Shown one piece after another: positions 26,072-34,318 of a DNA stretch of 64,000 bases (positions are counted from its first letter, which is position 1; each line of letters begins with the position of its first letter). The position numbers and the translations under genes are program-made. The DNA comes from an uncultured Treponema sp. (lineage in GTDB: Bacteria; Spirochaetota; Spirochaetia; Treponematales; Treponemataceae). The notes beneath the pieces were generated by a model. The model saw nothing but the letters and a program-made list of their open reading frames with translations, was not told the origin of the DNA and did not search any database. The DNA is taken from contig CAMOIE010000013.1 in the NCBI GenBank assembly GCA_946615905.1, positions 28,555-92,554 of the forward strand, given 5' to 3'.

Positions 26072-27835
26072 TTACTGAATCTGGGACAGGTCGTCAGTTT
26101 TAAGCAGAGCAGGTTTTCCGTTTGCGGCTGTCACGAGGATTCCCTTTGATGTGACAGTGACCGGGGTTGCGGCTTTTACCGCGACAGGGGATTTCAACTG
26201 GTTGTTAAGCTCTCCGTCAAATTTTGCAAGAACGTAGTCAGAGCCTGACTTGACGACGCAGTAGTAGCTGCTTCCGTCTTTTACGAGGACAGAAGTCTCC
26301 GCTACTGTCTCGGAGCTTTCCTTTACGATCTCCATTTTATCGGAGTCGAGCTGGACGAGTTTTACTGTGCCGTTTCCGGCTGCGACACCTGCGATTGCGA
26401 TGTACTTGCCGTTGTCCTCATAAATTGTGCGGCTGCGGATTACAGAGACCGGTGACTCTTTGATGATAGAGCCGTCGTTTGCATTGACTTTCACAAGTTC
26501 GCTCAAAACGCCTAAATCATCTACATTTTTCAAGCCGACAACATAGGGGGCGTTCTCGTTCTTCTCTTCCTGGCGGGCAAGCTCCTGCTGGTCTTTGGCG
26601 ATTTCACTGCGCTCTTCCTGAGCTTCGCTGCGCTTTGTGTCAGCCTTGTTCTGGGCTTCTGTTGCTGTGGAAGAAGCCTCGTTTGCCTTTGCTGCCTGCT
26701 CGTCAGTCTTTTTCTGCTGCTCTGCGGCCTCAGCCTCTTTTTGGTCAGCCTCAGAATCCTTTGCCTCGGCGTCTTTCTTTGCCTCGTCAGCAGCTTTCTG
26801 GGCTTCGTCAGCTTTTTTCTGGGCCTCGTCAGCGGCTTTCTGAGAGTCCTGGGCCTTCTGCTGGGCTTTCTGGTCGTTAGGATTGCTCTCTGCCTTTGCC
26901 TTTGCTGAGTCAGCGTTCTTCTGGGCTGTGTCAGCTTTTTTCTGCTGGTTCGCGGCGTTCTTTTCCTGGTTCGCGGCGTTTTTTTGGGCGGCGTTCGCGT
27001 CCTTTCTTGCAGCCTGTGCCTGAGCATCGGCCTGAGCCTGTTTTTTCTGCTCCTGGGCTAACTTCTCATTTTCCTTTGTGGCTGCTTTCTGGGCTTCCTG
27101 CGCCTTGGCTTCAGCAGAATCCGCCTCGCGCTCCTTGATTGCGACCATGTCCTTGCGGGTGTCGATGTTCTTGTCCTCGTCCTCCTGCATTGACTTCACT
27201 ACCTGTCTGTCAGAAATCACGGATGTGTCGACAGTTGAAAGTCCTCCGTTGATGTCCGCGAGAGGAATCACAATCTGGGATTTTCCCGGCCAGTTCTCAT
27301 AGTTCAAGTCCATACCGCATTTCTCAGCGGTCAAGTTGTCAGAGACGACTTTTTTGTATTTTGTCTGGAAAATATCGAGTTTTCCCCGGTAGACGGCGTT
27401 GTAGACTGTCACGAAAGTCGCGATTGTGTCTGCATCGCGGCGGGCATAACCGTAGGCCGCCATCAAATATCCTGAGAGGATGCGGCGAACGTTGTCGATG
27501 TGGTCGACTGTCGCATTTGCGCCGATCACAAGAATGTCAGCGTCGAGTTTTCCCTTTTCAGCGGGATCAACGCAGTGAATAATCTGGTAGCGGGCAGGAT
27601 TTCCAACAGTCGCGGAACTCTCAACGCTATTTGAAATGGAATTTCCAAGGCCGGCACCGATCTGCCTGATTTCCTGGTCAGTGTTGATTACAGTCTGAGG
27701 TCCGACGTAGTTGCGGAAGACAACTGTGTCGATGCCACCGGCTGACTGAACTTCCCTTTCGTCAACCTCAACTGCAAAGAGTGCCGGCAGCGCAAGCGCG
27801 GCAATCATTGAGCAGATAATTTTTCTGCATTTCAT
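26072..27835 (-). CDS. P83/100-family exported coiled-coil protein
   Basis: A signal peptide ends at about residue 21 (LPALFA). The next ~190 residues match my memory of the Borrelia P83/100 N-domain: VDEREVQ..., FRNYVGPQTVINTDQEIRQIG, RRILSGYLMAAYGYARRDADTIATFVTVYNAVYRGKLD, ENWPGKSQIVIPL. A long Ala/Glu/Lys/Gln coiled coil (about 215-415) follows, built of repeated QKAADEAQKKAD-like units. A C-terminal domain (about 420-587) of beta character has several short repeats (VVRSRTIYEDNGKYIAIAGV). Borrelia P83/100 is an immunodominant antigen; its role is unclear. SD GGAGG. The low-complexity middle produces long open frames in other frames that are not genes. Confidence 0.88.
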   Translation of the reverse strand: MKCRKIICSMIAALALPALFAVEVDEREVQSAGGIDTVVFRNYVGPQTVINTDQEIRQIGAGLGNSISNSVESSATVGNPARYQIIHCVDPAEKGKLDADILVIGANATVDHIDNVRRILSGYLMAAYGYARRDADTIATFVTVYNAVYRGKLDIFQTKYKKVVSDNLTAEKCGMDLNYENWPGKSQIVIPLADINGGLSTVDTSVISDRQVVKSMQEDEDKNIDTRKDMVAIKEREADSAEAKAQEAQKAATKENEKLAQEQKKQAQADAQAQAARKDANAAQKNAANQEKNAANQQKKADTAQKNADSAKAKAESNPNDQKAQQKAQDSQKAADEAQKKADEAQKAADEAKKDAEAKDSEADQKEAEAAEQQKKTDEQAAKANEASSTATEAQNKADTKRSEAQEERSEIAKDQQELARQEEKNENAPYVVGLKNVDDLGVLSELVKVNANDGSIIKESPVSVIRSRTIYEDNGKYIAIAGVAAGNGTVKLVQLDSDKMEIVKESSETVAETSVLVKDGSSYYCVVKSGSDYVLAKFDGELNNQLKSPVAVKAATPVTVTSKGILVTAANGKPALLKTDDLSQIQ

Positions 27836-27877
27836 AAATATCCTCCATGATTTTTAATATTCCTAAAAATATTACAA

Positions 27878-27901
27878 AAATTATATCACAAGATATAATT
27901 T
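27878..27901 (-). promoter_or_regulatory. Inverted repeat between the propeller gene and the P83/100 gene
   Basis: 10-bp perfect AT-rich stem AAATTATATC / GATATAATTT with a 4-nt loop, just after the stop of the upstream gene. On the minus strand it also contains TATAAT. It may act as a weak terminator, a promoter -10 or an operator; the sequence does not decide. Confidence 0.4.
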
Positions 27902-27903
27902 AT

Positions 27904-29727
27904 TTACAGTTCCAATTTTACAATATTTGTCAGGGTGACACGGGCGTAATCCCGTATTTGCTTGTCCCACTGGGGATAGAGAAGGGTCGACAGCATTTCC
28001 TTTCCGTGCTTGAAAAGGGCGGGGCGACCCATAAAGCGGCAGATTGAGTACACTGCGTCGCAGATTTCCCTGGCCTCGGTAACGTCCTTCTGGCTTAGCC
28101 TGTGGACTATTATGTAGTCAAGGGCCTCCAACATGGAGCCATCAGGGTCGTAGCCCAGGGCGGCGGCTCCCTTTATAAGGTAGATAATCATGTTGCGGTC
28201 GCTCTCGTTGTGTAAAAGACTTGCGAACGAAGAGGCAAAGTTCCCGCTTCCACAGCCTGCCATCAGTGAAATCAAAAGCTGGGAGTAAACCGGGTGGGTC
28301 GTGAAATAGGAGATGTTTCCCCGTCCAAGGCGGTCCTCCTTCATATAGTCCCCGACAAAATTCTCAGCCTCGGTCGTGATTTTGACCATGTATTCCTCTT
28401 CTTTTTTGCCGATGTCATCTTTTTGAAAGTCCGAGAGCATCCGCCTCATTGAATCCTCGTCGAGTGAGCGGATTGAAAGCCCTTCTATTTTCTCGCTTTC
28501 CTTGTGGTCGGCTTTGACGTATGAAAAAGACTGGTATTTTACGGGCTGACTTTTTTTGTGGACCGACTGGCTCATCAGATATGACTTTAATAGCCATGTG
28601 TTCATGCAGAGAACAAGCTGATTTTTCGAGGTGTAGGTCAGGTAAGTCCAGTTATTTTTTTGCGGAAGGCTTGCCTCCCAGATTATGTCACCGTCCTCGG
28701 AAAATTCGACCGCCCGGCTTGTGTCGGCGATAAAATATCCGTTTTCTGTTGAGCGGACTGCGGTCACTTGGCTCAAGTTGATTTTTCCTGCTGACAAGGC
28801 CGTCAAAACCTGACCGTCCTGACAGGAGGCTATTACCACATCAGTGTTCGCCCCGTTTTGCGTGAAGAGAGCCGCTGTTTTGCCGTTTTGCGCAGGACAG
28901 ACAATCTGGATGTTGCGGGCGGCAGAGGCGGTCTTTACCCATGTCGAGACGGAGCCGGAATCCTTGTCGGCCGAACACATTCCGAAAGTTCCGCCTTTTA
29001 AAGCCAACATGACCCCCTGCTTGCAGCTTGCCGCAGAGAGGACTTGGCCGGAGAAAGTCAAAAGCTCGATTGTCTCCCCGAAGGCTGATATCCTGAACGC
29101 CGTGGACTTTCCGTCAGAAAGCTCTTTCAAAAGGGCGATTATGGAGCCGTCGTTCAAAAAAAGCAGGGGATTTTCAAGCAGGGGCGGGGTTTTTATCTGC
29201 CACTTGCGCCTTCCGTCAAGCCCGAAACAGGCTATGTTCTCCCTCCCTTTCACAAAGACCCGGCCGTCAAGACCGCAGAGGGGATTGTCCTCAATTGAAA
29301 AGCCGCATTCTGACTGCCAGAGGATAAGGCCTGACGGATTAATCAAAGTCAGCTTCTTTCCATCGACCACAGTGTAGACAAAATCGCCCATCGCGGTGAC
29401 AAAGCGGCTCGGAGAGCCTTTTATGTTTTTGTTGAATAGTGTGTTCCCATTGTAGGTGATTGTGTTCACCGTGCGGCCGTCCGTAATCAGGGCGAGTCCG
29501 TAAGAAGTCTCAACGACCGGGGAGACCACAGCACCTGCCGCAACTGCCAGCCAGGATGGCTTTTCCGTATTCAAGTCGATTGAGCGGATAAAAGTTTCTG
29601 TCGCCTTCGCCTGGCTTTTTACATTCTTCGTATTTTTTGAGGCACCCGCAGTCTTTTGCGCAAAAGTGGTGGCTAAAAAAAACGAGAGAAAAGTGAGAAA
29701 AAAGAAAAATTGTTTTAGCATGCTCAT
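27904..29727 (-). CDS. Exported beta-propeller-like protein with helical C-terminal region
   Basis: Signal peptide (FFFFLTFLSFFLATTFA, cleavage near AQK). Residues about 50-390 contain repeating beta-type units with W and G at regular spacing (SGLILWQSECGF, GRRKWQIKTPPLL, EDGDIIWEASLP), as in PQQ/WD-like propellers. The last ~200 residues look helical, with HEAT-like pairs (YSQLLISLMAGCGSGNFASSFASLLHNESDRNMIIYLIKGAAALG). The function is unknown. A periplasmic scaffold or sensor is a guess. The start may be the second ATG at 29721, since no good SD distinguishes them. It lies upstream of P83/100 by 68 nt on the same strand. Confidence 0.7.
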   Translation of the reverse strand: MSMLKQFFFFLTFLSFFLATTFAQKTAGASKNTKNVKSQAKATETFIRSIDLNTEKPSWLAVAAGAVVSPVVETSYGLALITDGRTVNTITYNGNTLFNKNIKGSPSRFVTAMGDFVYTVVDGKKLTLINPSGLILWQSECGFSIEDNPLCGLDGRVFVKGRENIACFGLDGRRKWQIKTPPLLENPLLFLNDGSIIALLKELSDGKSTAFRISAFGETIELLTFSGQVLSAASCKQGVMLALKGGTFGMCSADKDSGSVSTWVKTASAARNIQIVCPAQNGKTAALFTQNGANTDVVIASCQDGQVLTALSAGKINLSQVTAVRSTENGYFIADTSRAVEFSEDGDIIWEASLPQKNNWTYLTYTSKNQLVLCMNTWLLKSYLMSQSVHKKSQPVKYQSFSYVKADHKESEKIEGLSIRSLDEDSMRRMLSDFQKDDIGKKEEEYMVKITTEAENFVGDYMKEDRLGRGNISYFTTHPVYSQLLISLMAGCGSGNFASSFASLLHNESDRNMIIYLIKGAAALGYDPDGSMLEALDYIIVHRLSQKDVTEAREICDAVYSICRFMGRPALFKHGKEMLSTLLYPQWDKQIRDYARVTLTNIVKLEL

Positions 29728-29788
29728 CTTGAAAAAATTGCCTATAGAGACATTTTACAAAGTTTTTCTTATAGTCGTCTTTAAAAAG

Positions 29789-31021
29789 TCAGCTTTCAAA
29801 GAGGGCTAGGCTCTCAATATGGGCAGTCTGCGGGTAAAAATCGAGTAAATAGAGTTTTGAGAGCCTGTATCCGGCCTTTATCAGTCGGGCAGCATCGCGG
29901 GCGTGGGTCGGCGCGTCGCATGAGACAGAAAGAATCCTCTTTGCCTTGTGAGCGCAGAGAAAATCCCTGACCTCTCTTTCCATTCCTGAACGGGGCGGGT
30001 CAATCACAATTGTGTCGAATTCCCCCTCCGTTGAAATGATTTTGGGCGCAATCTGGCTCACCCATTTTGCTCCAGACAGACCGTAGGACTCATGTTTTAT
30101 GCCCGCAAGATTCTGTTCCGCGAAGACAAGGGCATCCCTGTTGTGCTCGACTAAATAAGTTTTCTCAAAAAGAGGAGCCAAAAAGACCGAGAATGTCCCG
30201 ACACCAGAATACATGTCCAAAAGATTTTTTCCGCCGACGGATAAATCAATCATTGTTTTTAGGGAGCTTTCTAGAACCTGCATGTTTGACTGGAAAAATC
30301 CCTTCACGTCAAAGGAGACGCTTTTTCCAAGAAGGCTCACCGTGCAGGGGTTAATCTGGCTGACCGCCGTCCCTGAAAAGCGTGCCTTTACCTTGTTCTT
30401 GACTTTTTTCTTTGTTCCGCCTGTGATTTTAGGCCCGGTTTTCTCAACGAATTCCGCCAAGGCGACTTGATTCCCAAGGTTTGTCTCGCCTGTGACTCGT
30501 GAGTCTCCGAAAAGGTGGATTCTTCCTCGGGGACGAGAGGTCATGGGGACAGACTCAAAATAAGAGTTCAATTCCTCCGTTGCGACCGGGCAGTTTTTTA
30601 TCTCGACAACTTCGTTAGACTCTCTCTTGTTGAAGCCGCCGTCTGTCAGCTGGATCCTTGACCTGTAATTTTTCTCGCCGCCGGAAATGACTTCGACTTT
30701 TGAAAGGCTGATTCCCTCGCGCTCAAAAGCGTCTTTTAAAATGCCGAGCCGCAAGTCTTCCTGAAACTTTTGTGAGATGTGCTGGGTGTTGCAGCCCCCG
30801 CAGATTCCGTAAAGGGGGCAGAATGGCTGGACCCGTTCAGGGGAGCTTTCTATTATTCTCGTGATTTTGGCGCAGTCATAGTCCCTCATCGACTTTGTGA
30901 TTTCTATAGCCAGCTTTTCACCTGGCAGGGCGAATGGAATGAAGACGTTCTTTCCGTTGACTTTGGCCATGCAGTCGCCGCCTGCGACCATTTTCTCTGT
31001 TTCCACGATAATTTCTGACAT
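29789..31021 (-). CDS. rlmD: 23S rRNA (uracil-5)-methyltransferase, RlmD/RlmCD type
   Basis: A short TRAM-like N-terminus (VETEKMVAGGDCMAKVNGKNVFIPFALPGE) is followed by a Fe-S cluster motif (CPLYGICGGCNTQHI, with a later Cys in NCPV). The SAM-dependent methyltransferase domain has LLDMYSGVGTFSVFLA, the substrate loop IDPPRSGMEREV and the catalytic Cys in ILSVSCDAPTHARD. It methylates uracil C5 in RNA. RlmD, RlmC and TrmA cannot be told apart with certainty; the Fe-S motif argues against TrmA. There is no SD, and the promoter predicts a leaderless mRNA. Confidence 0.88.
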   Translation of the reverse strand: MSEIIVETEKMVAGGDCMAKVNGKNVFIPFALPGEKLAIEITKSMRDYDCAKITRIIESSPERVQPFCPLYGICGGCNTQHISQKFQEDLRLGILKDAFEREGISLSKVEVISGGEKNYRSRIQLTDGGFNKRESNEVVEIKNCPVATEELNSYFESVPMTSRPRGRIHLFGDSRVTGETNLGNQVALAEFVEKTGPKITGGTKKKVKNKVKARFSGTAVSQINPCTVSLLGKSVSFDVKGFFQSNMQVLESSLKTMIDLSVGGKNLLDMYSGVGTFSVFLAPLFEKTYLVEHNRDALVFAEQNLAGIKHESYGLSGAKWVSQIAPKIISTEGEFDTIVIDPPRSGMEREVRDFLCAHKAKRILSVSCDAPTHARDAARLIKAGYRLSKLYLLDFYPQTAHIESLALFES

Positions 31022-31027
31022 TCCAAT

Positions 31028-31056
31028 AATTTAGCAGAATCGGCGGGGAAGGGCAA
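31028..31056 (-). promoter_or_regulatory. rlmD promoter, predicted leaderless
   Basis: On the minus strand: TTGCCC (31056-31051), 17-nt spacer, TAAATT (31033-31028), then 6 nt to the ATG at 31021. The -10 is weaker than the others in this group. Confidence 0.5.
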
Positions 31057-31146
31057 TTGGCGGGAAAAGCAGATTGGCACATTGAATATGACAAATCTTT
31101 TGAGTATCATAAAGTGATTTTTTTTCAGAAGGGAGCTAAAGTTAAA

Positions 31147-31890
31147 ATGAAAGCGGTGAACATAGAAAAAACTACGGAAAATCTTGTCCAGTGGATCCGG
31201 GACTGGTTTGAAAAGAACGGAAAGGGCTGCAAGGCTGTGATCGGGATTTCAGGCGGGAAAGATTCTTCAACCGTAGCCGCCCTCTGTGTGAAGGCCCTTG
31301 GCAGGGAAAACGTAATCGGAGTCCAGATGCCGAACGGGGAGCAGAGCGACATTGAGTATTCTGACCTGGTCTTCAAGGTTCTTGGAATCAAAAAAATCAC
31401 AGTGAACATAAAGGCTGCCGTGGACGGAGCCGTTGACGCCCTGAAAAATGCCGGGCTGACTCCATCCGTGCAGACTATGACAAACCTTCCGTGCAGAATC
31501 CGCATGGCGACCCTTTATGCTGTCAGCCAGTCAAACAACGGGCGTGTCAGCTGCAACTGCAACCTTTCTGAGGACACCGTGGGCTATTCAACCCGCTACG
31601 GAGACGACGTTGGAGACTTTGCCCCCTTGCGCAATCTGACCACAAAAGAAGTGGTCGCAATCGGCGAATATCTGGGGCTTCCTGATGACCTGACACAAAA
31701 GATTCCTTCCGACGGGCTTTGCGGCAAGGTTGACGAGGACAACATAGGAATCAGCTATGCGAAAATCCACGAATACCAGCGAAATCCGGAGGCCTTGAGC
31801 AAGGAGGACTTTGACTTTATTGACCGCAAGTGGAAGGCCAATGAATTCAAAATGTATCCGGCAGAGATTTTTGACGGGCTTGTTTTTTAA
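31147..31890 (+). CDS. nadE: NAD+ synthetase, ammonia-dependent type
   Basis: The PP-loop GISGGKDSSTVAALC binds ATP, and NCNLSEDTVGYSTRYGDDVGDFAPLRNLTTKEV is the conserved deamido-NAD/Mg region. No nitrilase (glutaminase) domain is attached, so ammonia is the nitrogen donor. The frame is open upstream to 31057, but the ATG at 31147 with SD GGGAG about 11 nt upstream is the sensible start. This gives 247 residues, normal for the short form. It is divergent from rlmD. Its stop overlaps the convergent mutL stop by 4 bp. Confidence 0.93.
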   Translation: MKAVNIEKTTENLVQWIRDWFEKNGKGCKAVIGISGGKDSSTVAALCVKALGRENVIGVQMPNGEQSDIEYSDLVFKVLGIKKITVNIKAAVDGAVDALKNAGLTPSVQTMTNLPCRIRMATLYAVSQSNNGRVSCNCNLSEDTVGYSTRYGDDVGDFAPLRNLTTKEVVAIGEYLGLPDDLTQKIPSDGLCGKVDEDNIGISYAKIHEYQRNPEALSKEDFDFIDRKWKANEFKMYPAEIFDGLVF

Positions 31891-33833
31891 GTTCTCCTGA
31901 CCCGCAAAAATAGCTCCTCACGGGAGAGCTTTGTCCAGACCGGGCGGCCGTGGGGACAGTGTGGGTCAGGGAGGGCGAGGGCATCTTTTGCGAGTTTTGC
32001 CGCGCTTTCCCTGTCCAAAATAAAGCCGTCTTTTACCGCAGCCTTGCATGCTGTCATCGCCGCGACAGAATAAAGAATCTTTTCCGGCTCATCACGTTTT
32101 TCCAAAATCGCCTTTAAAAAGTCTTCTTCTGTGCCACGCCATCTGACCGGAACTGTCGTAAATTCCCAGTCACCATTGCCCTTGTTCTCTCCGGTAAATC
32201 CAGCGGAAGCCAGGGGCAGCAAAATCGACTGGAGGTAATCGTCCTCTTCCCTTGACTCAGTGTGAATTGTGTATGGAATCAAAAGGTTCTGTTTTTCCCC
32301 GGCGGACGCTAAAATCTTGTCGAAGAGAATGCGCTCGTGGGCTGCGTGCTGGTCGATAAAGTAGACCGTGTTTTTTACCTGGGCGACTAAAAATGTCCCC
32401 AAAACGGAGCCTATGAAGCGAAATCCGTCAGAGTCCGCCTGGTCAACAGAGTTCACTTGGACATGCTCAAAAGGCTGACTTTGCGGTTGGCTAGGGGGGG
32501 CATCCTGGCCCTCATCTCCTAGAATCGCTGATATGGCAAGATTTGTGACTTCCCTTTGTTGGGGAGAAACTGACGAAAGTGAGTCGTGGTACGGAGACTT
32601 TTCGTAGGAAAAAAATCTCTCCCTGTATGATGAAGTTCTTGGATTATATGAAGAGAAATCAGAAGTCCTTGTCGGAGGCGCATAAGTTTTTTCCGCCACG
32701 GAAAGATTGGAGTCCAAGCTTTTGCCGTCAAAATCTTGGCTGAAAGAAAATTCCCGGCTTATCGATGAAAAGTCGTCTTCTGACGGCTCCTGCATTTTTT
32801 TGACTGTGTAGGACCGGTAAAATTCCCTGGCTGCGGATGAGACTCCGTGGTGGAGGCCTGAGAGGTCTTTGAAGCGGACTTCTTTTTTTGCCGGGTGAAT
32901 GTTAAAGTCCACAAGAGCCGGATTGACGTTGACAAAAAGGGCTGCGACAGGATGGACTCCGTTTGGGAAAAATCCCTGCGCGCCGTAGTCTATTGCCTGA
33001 ACGAGAGAATATTCTGTGACCTTGCGGCCGTTCACGTAAATTAAAATATTTTTGCGGTCGTTTCGATATATTGAAGGCTCTCCGGTTAAAAGTGAGAATG
33101 ACCAGTCCGGATTTTCCCCATCGATTGAAGAGTCAGCTGATTTTTTGACCTCGTAAAAAAGGCTCGCGCTTTCTTTTAGCCCCATCGCACTGACGAATCT
33201 TTGGGCTTTTGAAGTTCCTGATGGCAGGTCGAGGCGTAAGGAACCGTCGATAAAAAGGCGGAATGAGATGTCTGCTCTGGGCAGGGCTTTTTCCACGAAG
33301 ACTTCACGGCAGACCATGCTTTCGCTTGATGGACGCTTTAGAAACTGTCTTCTTGCCGGGAAATTCTCAAAAAGCCCCTCGCTTTGGACTATCGTTCCGA
33401 CTCCGCTTTGAACAGGCGGGATTTCTTGTAGAATGTGGTCTTCTGTAAGCGAGCAGCGCATCTTCCAATTGCCGGAAGAAATTGAGAGGCGGGAAACTGC
33501 GGCTATTGAGGAGAGGGCCTCTCCACGGAAACCAAGAGTTGAGAGTTTTAGCAAATCGTCTGCGTCTGAAATCTTGCTTGTCGCGTGGGGGCGGGCTGAG
33601 GCGAGCAAGTCTTCTTTTGTAAAGCCTGAGCCATTGTCGCTCACTCGGATTGACTCTATTCCGCCTCCGCTTATTTCAACGGTGATTTCATTTGCGCCTG
33701 AGTCGACCGCATTGTCCATAAGCTCGCGGATGATAGAGGCCGGGCGGTCGATTACTTCTCCGGCGGCGATTTTGCGGGCTGTGTCCGCGTTGAGCTGGCG
33801 GACAGGCCTGCGCTTTGCGGTGGAATCAGCCAT
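31887..33833 (-). CDS. mutL: DNA mismatch repair protein MutL
   Basis: GHKL ATPase motifs are intact: IAAGEVIDRPASIIRELMDNAVDSGA, DNGSGF and PHATSKI. A Ser-rich linker spans about residues 340-450. The C-terminal dimerisation/endonuclease domain has DQHAAHERILFDKI, ACKAAVKDG and CPHGRP. In the first of these the usual second Glu of DQHA(X)2E(X)4E is Asp. Since the other metal-site motifs are present, nuclease activity is likely but should be tested. The linker contains a C7 run (G7 at 32494-32500 on the plus strand). It overlaps xseB by 8 bp. Confidence 0.95.
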   Translation of the reverse strand: MADSTAKRRPVRQLNADTARKIAAGEVIDRPASIIRELMDNAVDSGANEITVEISGGGIESIRVSDNGSGFTKEDLLASARPHATSKISDADDLLKLSTLGFRGEALSSIAAVSRLSISSGNWKMRCSLTEDHILQEIPPVQSGVGTIVQSEGLFENFPARRQFLKRPSSESMVCREVFVEKALPRADISFRLFIDGSLRLDLPSGTSKAQRFVSAMGLKESASLFYEVKKSADSSIDGENPDWSFSLLTGEPSIYRNDRKNILIYVNGRKVTEYSLVQAIDYGAQGFFPNGVHPVAALFVNVNPALVDFNIHPAKKEVRFKDLSGLHHGVSSAAREFYRSYTVKKMQEPSEDDFSSISREFSFSQDFDGKSLDSNLSVAEKTYAPPTRTSDFSSYNPRTSSYRERFFSYEKSPYHDSLSSVSPQQREVTNLAISAILGDEGQDAPPSQPQSQPFEHVQVNSVDQADSDGFRFIGSVLGTFLVAQVKNTVYFIDQHAAHERILFDKILASAGEKQNLLIPYTIHTESREEDDYLQSILLPLASAGFTGENKGNGDWEFTTVPVRWRGTEEDFLKAILEKRDEPEKILYSVAAMTACKAAVKDGFILDRESAAKLAKDALALPDPHCPHGRPVWTKLSREELFLRVRRT

Positions 33834-34122
33834 TCTGCCTTAATCCTGAATCGGGTGCGCCGGAGCTTCCCGTAACTGCGTCAGCTGCGGAAAACAAGTC
33901 CATCTGCGGGGGAATTCCTTGGGAGACTGGTGAAGGTGGAACGGGCTGGTTTGTCAGAATCTGGATTTTCCCCTCGATTTTTTCAAGCTCTTTTTCCAAA
34001 GTCTTTGAGAGGGTGATTCCCTCCTCAAAATCCTTGAGGGCGTCTTCGAGCGAGATGTCGGTTCGTTTGATGTCGGCGGAAAGCTCTTCAAGCCGTGCGA
34101 GTTTTTGCTCAAAATTTTCCAT
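33826..34122 (-). CDS. xseB: Exodeoxyribonuclease VII small subunit
   Basis: The helical core FEQKLARLEELSADIKRTDISLEDALKDFEEGI is the XseB family signature. A tail of about 35 residues (PPSPVSQGIPPQMDLFSAAD...) extends beyond the usual ~75-80. The small subunit partners with XseA to degrade single-stranded DNA. An SD GGAGG lies about 12 nt before the ATG, rather far. The stop overlaps the mutL start, suggesting coupled translation. Confidence 0.92.
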   Translation of the reverse strand: MENFEQKLARLEELSADIKRTDISLEDALKDFEEGITLSKTLEKELEKIEGKIQILTNQPVPPSPVSQGIPPQMDLFSAADAVTGSSGAPDSGLRQNG

Positions 34123-34318
34123 ATACTAAAGTTTCCTCCATTTTCTTTTTCTTCCGCTATGCGAACAGCGCAGTCAGATTTTAAAAGCCTGCGCAAGGAT
34201 TGTAGCCCCGTAAGTTTCCACAGATTGCTGTGTTTCGACTAGCATGGCCTCCGCAATCTGTGGAAATGAGCGTGAGCGAAGGGCGGAAAGCCGTTGACGG
34301 CAGTGCCCGTGCGCCCAT
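34123..34318. repeat. xseB-xseA spacer with a 14-bp inverted repeat
   Basis: The 196-nt gap holds a perfect 14-bp inverted repeat (TTTCCACAGATTGC at 34215-34228, complement at 34253-34266; 24-nt loop). A run of short palindromic bits follows (GAGCGTGAGCGAAGG, GGCGGAAAGCCGTTGACGGC). The GAGCGTGAGCGAA string recurs at 38259. This looks like a dispersed intergenic repeat in an otherwise tightly packed minus-strand operon. No coding potential is seen. Confidence 0.6.

Noticed and set aside
26530..27027. Arg/Lys/Thr-rich frame inside the P83/100 gene, and Pro/Leu/Ser-rich frames opposite it
   Set aside because: They are by-products of the low-complexity coiled-coil DNA repeats in another frame.
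31057..31146. N-terminal extension of nadE from TTG at 31057
   Set aside because: No SD there and the residues are unlike NadE; the ATG at 31147 has an SD.
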